DNA of 64,000 nt from Uranotaenia lowii (taxonomy: Eukaryota > Arthropoda > Insecta > Diptera > Culicidae): assembly GCF_029784155.1 (NCBI RefSeq), contig NC_073692.1, positions 274,021,413-274,085,412 on the forward strand, read 5' to 3'. The stretch's first letter is position 1; each line of letters begins with the position of its first letter. Made by a program: the position numbers and the translations under genes. Under the pieces are notes generated by a model, which ran no database searches, was not told where the DNA came from, and worked only from the letters and a program-made list of their open reading frames with translations. Below, one piece after another: positions 12,655-23,530 of the stretch.

Positions 12655-13140
12655 AAATTTTGCTCTACCGCCCGCCGAGCCGTAACAAGCTAAGCTTAGC
12701 GTCTTTTTGGCCGGGATTTCTTGGGTTATTTCTTTCTCTTTCGGCAATATGTCCGAAAAAACTTCACGGAAGGCGCCTTCCGGTAAGCAATTCGTCGTCG
12801 TCGTCGTCCTCTTAGTCGGCACAGTTTCGCTTCCGATGTGAAAAATCATAAGGATCATTGCCTTTCCCTCCAATTTCGGATTGCGGGCGAATTCCAAGAG
12901 CTAGGGATGAAATATTTGTGGCAATACTGTAGCTCAAAGAAACATGAACTGTGCTGTTACGAGGCACACGGATGGGTACATACCACTAAATACATACTGA
13001 AAGGAAAGTACTAGGTAGCCAAAATAAAAAGCTTCTTTTATTTCATCTTCAAACAACTGACTACAATCTTTATGGGTGACTGGTTTCAAATTCGGTTTGA
13101 GGTTTTCGGTATCCACCTCGTGGACGTGCGGGTCCTTAAT
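12655..13140. other. GC-richer island with a GTC microsatellite
   Basis: Contains (GTC)5 at about 12792-12806 and mixed-complexity sequence without transposon motifs. A 91-codon minus-strand frame (12897-12622) has no recognisable domain. Possible conserved non-coding or untranslated sequence. Confidence 0.3.
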
Positions 13141-13399
13141 CTTCTCATGATTGCTCGTTTTAGATTTTTATTGAGAATCAGTTAAAAATTGGGGATTCGT
13201 TTCAACAGAATGATTTCAATTTCTTGCAAATAATTGGAACAAACTTTAGGCAGTTTAAAAGTTTAAGTAAAAATTTAAATTAACTCCAGGTTTTTTACTT
13301 AAAGTACAAAAATTGAATTTAGCAATTTCAAACATACAAATCATTTCGACTATTTTTCATTGAACAAACATCTAAACATTAAACATCTATTTATAAAAA

Positions 13400-14035
13400 C
13401 GAATTTCAGTCTTCTGATCCCTAAAAATCCAGGAACTACTGAACCGATTTGCGCAAAATTTGATAGGGACATTGGAGGCCGGGGAAGGTTTCTATTATTG
13501 TTTGAGACCCCTCACCTTCTCTGGAAGGGAGCGCCTTGCAAACAAAAGAAACTGGTTTGAATATATCGAGAATCAATTAGTCAAACCAAATCAAATTTGG
13601 TATGCGAAGATAAATATATGAACACGAAGAAAATTTTGAGAATGATTTGAGTACGAGGCCCTTTCCTCGCGCCAATGAGAAGAGGGGAAAGGCAAGGGAG
13701 GCTTTCATACAACTTTTGTGGATCACTCGATAACTTATCATTCGAATTTTAAAAATAGAGGGTATATGTATGGAATTTCTTCTAAGATTGTTGAAGGCTT
13801 CTGCCTCCTTTCACTGAAGCGGTAGGAATGGGGAAGGGAGCTCATATATCATTTTTTTATAACTCGTGTGCTAATCGAACAAATGGTAATAAGTTTGGGA
13901 GGGGGAAGTATTTAGGTATTTATATTCGAGAAATATTTCTACGATGATTTGGTTTCTCTCACGAGTTAGTAAGGAGGAGAGATGTGCCATAGCTTTGTTT
14001 TGCATAATTCAAGAGCTCTTCAAATGAATTGAAAC
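13400..14035 (-). mobile_element. Old, inverted copy of tandem-array repeat family A
   Basis: The reverse complement matches the 3' part of the family copy at 28043-30039. The stretch GAACTACTGAACCGATTT followed by GGAGGCCGGGGAAGGTT (13430-13490) corresponds to the inverse of 29885-29950. About 600 bp of ~150-bp units with polypurine blocks (GGGGAAAGG, GGGGAAGGGAG) and ACTCGTG or similar words follow. Divergence is much higher than in the plus-strand copy, so this is an older insertion. Confidence 0.75.
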
Positions 14036-14289
14036 AAATTTTACAGGAAAGAGTAAATGAGTGCGAGAAATAATTCTATGGTTATTTAACACGTTCGTCG
14101 CCTTGCGCAGTGATAACCCATTGAAATCGGCATTTTCAGCCAAAAAATCGGTATTTGGTATGACAATTCCAAAAAATCGGTATACCGATTTATTTTTCAA
14201 AACTGATTCATAAAATATGGAAGTTTTTTTTAAACTTCAATGTAAAAATAATCGATTATAGATAACAATAAAAAAGATATTTAATTTTT

Positions 14290-14868
14290 TTAGCTGCGAT
14301 TTGTTCCGAGGAAGAAGAGCAGCGTATCACAATTTTGCTCGCGCATCGCGAAAATCCGAGCTACTCGCACGCAAAGCTGGCAAAATCGCTAAAAGTTGCC
14401 AAATCAATCGTTACAAATGTAATTAAATTGTTTGGAGAACATTTGTCGACAGCCAGGAAGTCTGGATCGGGGGGAGTTCGAAAACCGGAAGCCGCTGAGA
14501 CGACAAAGAGAGTTGCCGGTAGTTTCAAGCAAAACCCTAACCTCTCTCTCAGAGATGCCGTAATTTGGCATCTTGCCATTACGGTAAAAAGGCCATGGAG
14601 TGGTACGCCGCCGACAACGTGCAGGTGGTTCCCAAGGACAAGAACCCTCCCAACACGCTAGAGCTCCGCCCAATTGAGAAATACTGGGCTATTGTCAATC
14701 GGAACCTAAAAAAAAAGACCAAAAAAAACCTCCTAAGGACGAGCAGCAGTTCAAGGCAAACTGGCTTTCTGCGGCGAAAGGCCCGGCAATTCGGATTTGG
14801 AAAAGTGGAAGCCTAACTGAATATTTTTTTCCTGAATTTTATACTAATGAAACTTGAAAAAGAAATTT
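14290..14868 (+). pseudogene. Internally deleted Tc1/mariner (DD37E-type) transposase relic
   Basis: The N-terminal reading (in frame from about 14290) shows EEEEQRITILLAHRENPSYS and a helix-turn-helix-like AKLAKSLKVAKSIVTNVIKL. It is followed within about 100 residues, in a different frame, by a C-terminal block: CHYGKKAMEWYAADNV, then KDKNPPNTLELRPIEKYWAI. In the IS630/Tc1/mariner superfamily the last motif carries the catalytic Glu. The central catalytic core with the first Asp is missing, and the residue where the second Asp is expected reads Asn (AAT). A length change in an A-tract near 14710-14730 shifts the frame again before the C-terminus (DEQQFKANWLSAAKG). The right end CCCTTGACCAAATTTTGACC (14915-14934) may be a TIR, but no left partner was found. 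It is a defective fragment. Confidence 0.85.
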
Positions 14869-15289
14869 AATTTGATTTTTTACATAAACGATTTCAACGA
14901 TTTACTCGCGTTTCCCTTGACCAAATTTTGACCGTTTCACCCTTTATGCAGTAGAAAAATAATTAAAAATTGTTGTGCCACTGTTGAAGCATTTTCTACC
15001 TCTGTTCAAATTTTTATCAAGAATTTCGGACTCTTAAAGCAACAATCCCCGGAACTAGAATGTGTTATCAAATTTAAGCTTGATTTTTCGACTGGATGAA
15101 GAAAACGGCCCTTTTTGATTGGGAGAATAATTGGACTAAAGAGAAATAAACATTTTAGATAATAATATGAGTGATTTCAACTGGAAGAGTTGCAGTCTTT
15201 ATTATCCCTTTTTTCTTAAAATTTAACGAATTAAAGTTTTCAATCATTGGATCACAGAAAACGCCAATGTTTCAATTATCGAACGTTCA

Positions 15290-15480
15290 ATTTTGCAGTA
15301 CTCGTTTCGTAAAGAAATGCATGTACCAGTTATTGAACAAACATCAGTTGGTGTTTGGAAATATAAACAAACTGTTTTTTGGTTGCTAGCTCAACCAAAA
15401 TCGCCCCTTCAAAGCGTACTATCAAGAGAGATACCCCCAAATATATACTATGATATTCAATGTTTACGTGTTCAATAATT
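15290..15480. other. TTCAAT/ATTGAA-rich stretch
   Basis: Several GTTCAAT and ATTGAAC words in both orientations precede the hairpin tail at 15488 and continue to about 15595. They are related in spirit to the ATTCAAC arrays further right. No gene is seen. Confidence 0.3.
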
Positions 15481-15487
15481 AGTAGCC

Positions 15488-15542
15488 AGAGACGAACCAG
15501 CCAAAGGCTGAAAGTCTCTTAAAATAAAGAAAAAAAAAAAAT
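15488..15542 (+). ncRNA. Nested-stem hairpin with AATAAA-like signal and A-tail (retroposed RNA tail)
   Basis: AGAGAC (15488-15493) pairs with GTCTCT (15514-15519), and inside it CAGCC (15498-15502) pairs with GGCTG (15506-15510) around an AAA loop. A TTAAAATAAAG box and an uninterrupted A-run follow. This is the form of a retroposed RNA 3' end. Similar hairpin-plus-A-tail sequences occur in other insect genomes, but the parent RNA is not identified here. Confidence 0.55.
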
Positions 15543-15769
15543 AATTAGTACATTGCCTGTTCAATATTTGAAACATTGTGTTCAATCGTTGGAACAAAAG
15601 TCATTTTGAATAAAAAGGCTTAAATGATAGTTTTATATTTCCTGGAAAAAATATATCGATTCGAAGCTGAGAAACATTTTTAAGCCACACTTTAAACAAA
15701 TTTTTCCAAAACACTTTTCGTTATTATTTATTGGTCACAAAGATGATATATAATGTTCTTACTCTATAT

Positions 15770-15930
15770 ATAATACCTTCAAATATAGTTGCATGGTTAA
15801 TTTTGTGCATTCAGCTATAAATATTATTGATTCAACTATAACGTACGATTGATGTTATACATTCAATAATAATTATGGTCGATTCAACTAGAAAAATATA
15901 ATTGATTTGGTTATAAATATGATAGATCCC
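15770..15930 (-). repeat. Left array of GATTCAACTATAA motifs
   Basis: Degenerate reiterations of GATTCAACTATAA(ATA) occur here in the orientation opposite to the array at 17280-17610. The two arrays together bracket about 1.35 kb and probably are the subterminal zones of one element whose outer ends are not resolved. Confidence 0.5.
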
Positions 15931-15989
15931 TTTTTGTTGGGAATTCAGTTTTTATATCTACTTCTCCTGAGTCAAATGTCTTAAAACTG

Positions 15990-17270
15990 CATTCGCACTT
16001 CAGGCTCAATGCAAATTACCACAGCAGATTAATCTTGCTTAAATTTTGCATGTTACTTTCATTTGATAAAATGATCATTATAAGCCTGGAGTGTTTTATA
16101 AAACATTTTATTTCTTTTTTTAAGCCCAATTTTAATAACCGTCCTACCGCCGAAATCACAGAAAAATTTGTATTTTTACAGAATTTTGAGCAAAATTTCG
16201 TCACAGAATCTATGAAATCTAGAATTTTTAAAATTTTCAAAGAATTCACAGATTTTCTAAATTTTGTACAGTTTCCTAAATTCTATACATTTTTTTGAAA
16301 TTTTCGAATTTTTATTTCTGACTATGATACAAGAAAATTTGAAAACAAGGTAACGTAAATAGTTTTTGTTGATTTTTGACCTGATTTTCCTATGAACTTC
16401 ATAGAATAAGCGTCACAGAAAATCGTTACAGAATTTTAGGTTTAAATCACAGAATTCAAGATTTTTTTTTGTCAAAAACACAAAAAATTTTTCGGCAACC
16501 TTGCCAGCACACTGTGGTTCTCAATTTTATTCAAAGAGCATTACTTTTAAGGTTTAATAATCCTTGTTCCACAATTTTCAATCCACTATATTATTTTAAT
16601 AATTTCTTGAATTCTTTGTTTAAAATTAAATTTTAAAGTTTTTAGGATTTTTTTAAATGAATGAATCAAGTCTAAAACTGTGATTAATTTGAAATTGTTG
16701 AAAAAAAATCCATTTCTATCTTTTTGTCGATCTTAAATTAACAAAATCAACAGTTTTGTTGGCAAAAGTGAATTGCTAATGATCGATAGCAAACAAGCCT
16801 GAAACGTGTTAGATTCAGCATGTTTTGTTCCTCCCATACACATTTTAGTTATTCTACTGAAAAAATAGATTTTTTTTAAATTTCTTTGGACCAATCAAAG
16901 AAAGTTGGACTGTTGTTATTCATGTACATTTAAATTTGTTTAAACCAGAATTAGATCAAATATACAGATATTAATAAAAATTTAAGTTACATCAGAGTAA
17001 CACCCATTATACAAGGCTATTCCATATAATAAATTTCTAATAAAATTTTCTTTAAAATAAGTTTTTGAATTCAAATCACTCATCTTTCTGGGCGATGAAT
17101 TTTTTTATGTTTCAGAATAACAAAAACTTGAATAAAAATGAAAAAAATTGGGATGGGGACTCACCGACCAAATATTTTAATTTTGCCTGGAAATGACTCA
17201 AAAAAAGGCTTAATTTTTAATTTCTGAAAAAGAGTTACTGTTTTTTTTTCTTATTAACATCTTCTAGAAA
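15990..17270. other. AT-rich interior between the mirrored arrays
   Basis: No transposase-like reading. The stretch from 16150 to 16480 repeats ACAGAATTTT-like words and ends with GGCAACCTTGCCAGCAC, which could be another element boundary. Confidence 0.35.
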
Positions 17271-17279
17271 CACACCGTG

Positions 17280-17610
17280 TATATTTGAAGTTGAATCCAT
17301 CTTATTAACAGTTGAATCAATCATACCACTACAGTTGAATTTATCATATTTACAGTTGAACCAGTTATACCACTACAATTGAATCTATCGTATTTATAGT
17401 TAAATGTGAGACGTCAACCAGAAGCGTATAGTTGAATCTACCTCAATTACAGTTGAAAGCCTAAATCAATTATCAAATGTAGTTGAATCTATCATATTAA
17501 CAATTGAAGCACTACAATTGATTTTATTATATTAATAGTTGAATGCGTAAAGTTAATCATCAGTTTGTAGTTGAGTCTATTAAATTTAAAGTTGGATGCG
17601 TTAGATGTTC
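17280..17610 (+). repeat. Right array of AGTTGAATC motifs, about nine copies
   Basis: ACAGTTGAATC(A/T)ATCATA-type units recur about every 35-45 bp with drift. They are the reverse complement of the motif at 15770-15930. Confidence 0.6.
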
Positions 17611-17887
17611 GGTATACTCGGCTGAAATAATGAGAACAACTGTTTTCATTTTTTCTCCGTGTAATCTCTAATCTCTCATGTTATTTGGCGAAAAAGTTTC
17701 GATATCAAAACCGTCGGCATAGAAGAAAAAAATGGCTTAAAGGGCAATAGATATCGGTTCAACATTAAAAAAACTAAAAAATGATAAAACGATTTTTCTG
17801 TCTGAACGAATTAAAATAAAAGTCGATACGAAATCAGTATGTTTCTCACGCTCCATTTTTTTATGTTTTCATGGGACCCATATTCGG

Positions 17888-18228
17888 GTGACGGGTGTAT
17901 TTCCTGGGAGGCCCCGTCACATCAAAAAGCGTGTGACGCTCCCTTACTCATGTTAGCCAGTCAGTTCAGCCACACGTTGCAAAGCTGAGAGCGCTCCTCC
18001 TTTATTTTGTCGCTAGGAGAATTTGTTTGGGCCCGGCTAGTAAAACTACCAAAATGAGCGAGGCGACGAACGTGTTAACCAGGCCCAAAAACAAATTCTC
18101 GGAGTGTGGAAATAAAAGAGAAAACTTCAAGATTTAAAACACATGGCGAAACTGAGGGACTAACTTGGGTAAGGGAGCGTCACCCATTTTTTTATGTGAC
18201 GGGGCCTTCCAGGAAATACACCTGTCAC
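17888..18228. mobile_element. Foldback MITE, about 340 bp
   Basis: Left GTGACGGGTGTATTTCCTGG and right GTGACAGGTGTATTTCCTGG (reverse complement) are followed on both sides by (A/G)AGGCCCCGTCACAT, a short A-rich spacer and GTGACGCTCCCTTAC, giving imperfect arms of about 65 bp. A second inner inverted pair, GAGAATTTGTTTGGGC against its near complement, lies at 18018-18035 and 18084-18104. Exact tips and target duplication are uncertain. Confidence 0.75.
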
Positions 18229-18520
18229 AGTTTTAGCAAATTGACCTAAATTTGAATGGGAAAGTATTCGAGTGCGGGAAATGTGGCGTTATTCAGATAC
18301 AAAACATGTTTTTATGGTAGTTTAAGAAACTCTCTCACATTGCAGGTGAGAGAGGCAAATAAAAACTAGTTCAAAATTTCAGATTTAAAACAATGATTGA
18401 AAAACAAATTTCAGATCAAGTTATTTTAGAAAATTAAATCTTCTTTTAAACGCAATTATATTTTTCAATACACATTATTTTGATTTTTAGATGGTGTTGA
18501 AACGCAAACCGGGTGATTTA

Positions 18521-19235
18521 GGGAAAGTCGCGTAAGACGGACACCCTAAGGTAGAATCGCAATAAAAAACCAGATTATTGCTATTTTCATCGCAGTTTTC
18601 GTGCAGATGGGCAATTTAGGTTGTTTACTATCGCATTAACCACTGGATTTAGTAAATTTTCTTCATAAAGACTGTTTTAATAGCCATCTTAAAAAATGCT
18701 TGCAAATTACACTTTTCAAAAATGGTCGGGTAAAACGGACACTTCAGAAAAAGAACATTTTGTCGCAAAAATTGCTGTAAATGTAGACATTTTTGAGAGT
18801 TAAGTATAAGAAAACGTTTTTAAACCAAAATGGAAACAACTGGTCCGAGCCCACAAGCGAAACAGTGTGGTTTAGGAATTCCGTATTTTATAGGCCTTCA
18901 CCGGAGATCCTACTTTTACAGTTTTTATGGCCTGTTTGAGATGTTGAGTGCTTTTCGACCGGCAATTGCTCTTGCCAAGGTCTTCTGAAGGCATATGGAG
19001 GATCGAACCGATGAATTTTTTCGAAAATTTTGCGAACTATGCGATTCTCAAAGTTTTTGTTTGTTTTGTTTACTATTATGGGACCTTGCTTGCTATAAAT
19101 AAACAAAGGGTCTCGAAAGGGTTGATACACTCAGGTGAACATATTCCCATCATCAGATTAGTGCCAAACATTTTAATTTTCGAAATATTGAAAGTGTCCG
19201 TTTTATCCGCTGTGTCCGTCTTACCCGACTTCCCC
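18521..19235. mobile_element. TA-duplicating MITE with GTCGGGTAAGACGGACAC iterons
   Basis: The left tip GGGAAAGTCGCGTAAGACGG and the right tip, in reverse complement GGGGAAGTCGGGTAAGACGG, are flanked by TA. The 18-bp word GTCGSGTAARACGGACAC occurs at 18527 and 18725 on the plus strand and inverted at 19212-19229, with a shorter inverted form at 19194-19210: two direct copies on the left and two inverted on the right. No transposase is encoded. Confidence 0.8.
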
Positions 19236-19395
19236 TAATCCAATAAAAGCGATAAAAACGTATCGAATCGATTAATTGTATCGTTTTCGCGTTTCACGTG
19301 GTCTAAAGTGTTTTCAAAGTAGGGTCTCAAATAAGTTGTTGTTGAGTTTTCCCAAAAACAAATATGTATAAAAAAGATGTTTCTGTTTTGCATAC

Positions 19396-21974
19396 GGGGA
19401 TTTTTTTTTATTATCTGACGGGTTTGCGCCGGGGGTCTTCAGATTTTCCCCAAAATTGAAAATTTGGATCATTTTTGCGACTTAAAAACACATGTATTTT
19501 TTCAGATTTCTAACATTTTTATTTTTCGAGTTAGCTTCGGTTAGATTTTTTTGTAAATAAAAAATAACCAGATTTCAAAGCTACATAACTCTGTTATTTC
19601 TCAACGGAAATTATAAAATAGCACATCAAAATGCATTGAAATTTTATCAGCTTTTCAAATAAAATAGTTGAAAAAAATTAAATAATGACCTTCAACATGA
19701 AAAGTTGTAAATAAACTTTAAATGGCGTCTAAAAGTACCGTCTGCACCACCGAATATTTTGCAAAAAATAACATTGTATAGCTCGATTCATGAAGCAACT
19801 TTCATCTGAAGACATCAAAGTGGGCCATTAACACCATGATGAGTTATGAAAGAAATAATGACAATAAATCTCTTTTTTGCATCGAAAACAAACAATGGTC
19901 GAACAACTGCACTCACATATGGGGATAGCAAGCACTTCAACATAAAACACTAAAAAAGAGGTTTTGTTCTAGAAATTTCGAAAAAAATATCAATTAGTGG
20001 CTGTCCTTTATGAAATATACCTGAATAACAGTCCTATATGTGAAATACCACGGATTTGGTTACTTTTCAATGCTTCTTTCGGCGAAATAGTCTTTGGTTT
20101 ATTGCTTTGAATAATTCAAACATTTTTTCAACTCACTTGTTGTCGAATGATGCACACTAGTTTTTGAAGGCTGATCTGACTTTCTTAGGAATGACTTCCT
20201 GAGCGAAAAACTATCGGATGCAATCAAAAATCGTAAAAAGATTCAACTTACAATGTGGAATTCATGATATTTTTTCCAAAAGTATGTTTCTTTTTCTGAC
20301 AATTGCATTTAGAAGTCAAAAATGATCAAATTTAAGTCTTAGAAAGTAGCTTGGTGAGAAAAATATATTCTGTATGGGACTGTATTGCTAATAGATTTGA
20401 AAAAGGTTTCAAACATGGTCGATTAACAGTCCCATAATGAATAAAAATGGTGCTCTCGACCTTACCAATATTCCAATTTCGAAAATTTCAGGTCTAACGA
20501 TTTATTATGACAACCTAGAAACGATTTTCGTTTATGCTGAAAGTGGTGGTCACAATTTAAAAATATATTCGAAAACAGAAAAAGATGATTGTCTCGCTTG
20601 CTTGTTTCTGTATATGGGACTGTTATGAAAGTAGGGGCGGTAGGAGGGTTGCAGCTTAACTGACTTCATGTTATATCCAAAAATCTAAAAACGTATTCGT
20701 TTATACCGAGTTTTGCACCAGGTCACAACAAGTTATGCACATTTTACTGTCATTTTAAGAAGTATATGCGCTAAGTTTTGCATCCGTAATTCCCCAGATT
20801 TGATTTAAAATGAACGGTGGAACACTGAAGATTCGTGTGTGAGCGATCGAGGTAGCAAAACACTGACGACGAATTATGTTCGTTTTAGTATGGTAAACCT
20901 CAAAACTGGGCGAATGGAGAAACGAATACGGTAAAAGTATCATATCTTCATCATTTTACAGCCTGGGCTGGCCATACTGAGCTCTTCGATTATATCTACA
21001 ACATTTGTGCCACTTTCTCATCCTTTTTTGATCAATGGGAAAGGATTTTGGTGTCCATTGCTTAGCTCCCGATATAAAAACTATGTGAAGCATGTCTATA
21101 TTTCATTTTTTAATCACATTTTTGTGATCCCAAACAAAGGGACTGAACCTTCTTCTATTGGCATTGATCATGCTTCACAATGATCTTTTTTAATTTAAAT
21201 TTGGATGGATAATAACTTCATATGATCTTTGATCGAAAAGTTAATAAGTTATATAGTATATGACCAGGTTGTAAAAGCAATATTCCCATTACTAGTTATA
21301 TCACACTAACAATACGATGCTAAGAATTTTGGTTAAAATTTAAAGACAGTTTTGCTGCAAACACTCTACAAAGCACGCAAAAGTAGTGTTTTTACCTGCT
21401 TTGGTAAGTTCTTTTGTTTCCATGTTGTGAGAAGTGCTTGCTATCTCCATATGTGAGTGCAGTTGTTCGACCATTGTTTGTTTTCGATGCAAAAAAAGAG
21501 ATTTATTGTCATTATTTCTTTCATAACTCTTCAAGGCGTTAATGGCCCACTTTGGTGTCTTCAGATGAAAGTTGCTTCATGAATCGAGCTATACAATGTT
21601 ATTTTTTGCAAAATATTCGGTGGTGCAGACGGTACTTTTAGACGCCATTTAAAGTTTATTTACAACTTTTCATGTTGAAGGTCATTATTTAATTTTTTTC
21701 AACTATTTTATTTGAAAAGCTGATAAAATTTCAATGCATTTTGATGTGCTATTTTATAATTTCCGTTGAGAAATAACAGAGTTATGTAGCTTTGAAATCT
21801 GGTTATTTTTTATTTACAAAAAAAATCTAACCGAAGCTAACTCGAAAAATAAAAATATTAGAAATCTGAAAAAATACATGTGTTTTTAAGTCGCAAAAAT
21901 GAACCAAATTTTCAATTTTGGGGAAAATCTGAAGACCCCCGGCGCAAATTGTCAGATAATAAAAAAAAATCCCC
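19396..21974. mobile_element. Foldback DNA element with ~544-bp inverted arms
   Basis: The sequence from GGGGATTTTTTTTTATTATC at 19396 to GATAGCAAGCACTTC at about 19938 is repeated as its near-exact reverse complement at 21431-21974. The whole is flanked by ATAC at 19392-19395 and 21975-21978. Between the arms lie about 1.5 kb with no transposase reading; the 63-codon frame at 20437 is unremarkable. Inside, the word CATATGGGACTGTTA occurs four times in alternating orientation (20026, 20372, 20423, 20611). The superfamily is not assigned; a 4-bp duplication with long TIRs fits several groups. Confidence 0.9.
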
Positions 21975-21978
21975 ATAC

Positions 21979-22385
21979 TTATTTTGAGGCCTTTTTATAA
22001 GAATGAAGCATGAGGAACACCTGGTATCATCAAAAAGAGGCCACTTTTCTTATATTTTGTCTCCAATTGTCGCAAGATTTCATTGTTGTTCTTCGACCAA
22101 GTTGAATACGTTGTGTTATCAATTTTCCGAAATCTTGTACCCAGATCCTCGAAATTTACACATGCATAACTTTTGCGAGCCATTGTGTGGTGCCGTCAGA
22201 AAAGTTTTTCCAAACAAACGTGGAGAAATATTTCGCCGTTTCAAACAAACGGAAAACTTGAACTGAGTGCGATCGGAATCGTCCTGATAACAGCCTAGTT
22301 TTTGGCTATGTGTACCGTACATATGATAGTTTGCTTTTGGCAAATACGTAGGATATTTTTCTTTTCTGTTAGCAAGCAAAAGTTT
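21979..22385. other. Non-coding stretch, nothing firm
   Basis: Mixed AT composition, overlapping short frames on both strands, no domain recognised. Confidence 0.4.
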
Positions 22386-23530
22386 CTGTGATTGCCATCA
22401 TGTTCGCATCTTATGCCTATTGTGGTCGGACGTTTCGCTATCAGCCAAGATTCATCTCTTCTAGGAGGACTGCTGTTGGTTTTTGGGCATTGTCATCTTT
22501 GTCATGTGTTTTTTTTTTTTTGCTGCTCTCCCTTCCCTTCCTCAGAGAGGCTTCTTCGAAACTCTTACAGTGGTATTACGTGGCTAAACAATCTCCGAAA
22601 ATTACCTCCATCAGGAGCAAAAAAGGTATCAATCTGGTCGCCAGACAAAGAAGATCGGCCTCACCAAGTTGCTGTCCTGAAGAGAAGATTCACATTTTCA
22701 TCGCTTTCCTAGGATCGCAAATTGAGGCACAATGAGTTGGCCCAATCCATCCATCTTGGCCGTGGCCAATTTTTCTGCTGCGACTAATTTCTTCAGCCAA
22801 CCTGAAATAACATACCCGACCAAATTTGTCTCCTTTCAGGGAATTAAAAGTTCTCAATTGGTGTACGCAAAAAAAAGCGCTCAGTGTGTAGGATTTGTTG
22901 TGGGCTTTCCTAGGCACTATGGCAAAGGCAAAAAAAATGTCATTTCGTAACGCATCGGTGTGTGTAAAAGTGGGTATTATTCACTTCACCGCGATTGTAC
23001 TGCTTTTCGGGTGTCCTTTTCCTTTTCCGTTTTGGAATCTTTTTTTTCGGATGGCGGTTGGCAATTTACAGCATCACAGAGAGAATCGCATCAATCCGAG
23101 CGTGCAGCAGATCCTTGTTTTCATTTATTTATGCGATTTATGAGAAAAGCGGTTTCCATTCAAAAATTTTCTCTTTCCTCCCATTTTTTTCCAGAACAAA
23201 ACCGAACCGGGCGCTGCTGGCTGCGAAAAAAATCCCTTCAAAGAGCAGAGGACACAAAACAGAGGATTAGAAATGTTATTATTTTCTGTATTGCTGTACG
23301 GCAGACCTCGTTGCTGCTCTTTTTCGAATCCCACAGCCTCTGGACTAGCTTGAAAAGCTAGGAAATAAGCGCGTAGGTTCAGGTAGAAAATTTGTCAACT
23401 CATGACCGAGGGCTGCTGCATGTCAACCAACCAATCTACCAACCACACGGCCCTTCTGGACCCCAGAGCGTGGCGGCGTTTATCTTCGGTTTGATGCTAG
23501 TAGAGCGTGCTTAAATGTTTCATGTCGAAA
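22386..23530. other. GC-richer non-repetitive island
   Basis: Higher-complexity sequence with pyrimidine-rich runs (22500-22550) and several overlapping short frames, none with a recognisable domain or consistent codon bias. No inverted ends or LINE motifs. Similar in character to the islands at 5.0, 46.8 and 53.1 kb. Confidence 0.35.

Noticed and set aside
22386..23361. Overlapping frames of 91-133 codons in the GC-richer island
   Set aside because: Several overlap in different frames, none has a domain or consistent codon use; poly-Phe and Ser-rich composition suggests non-coding DNA.
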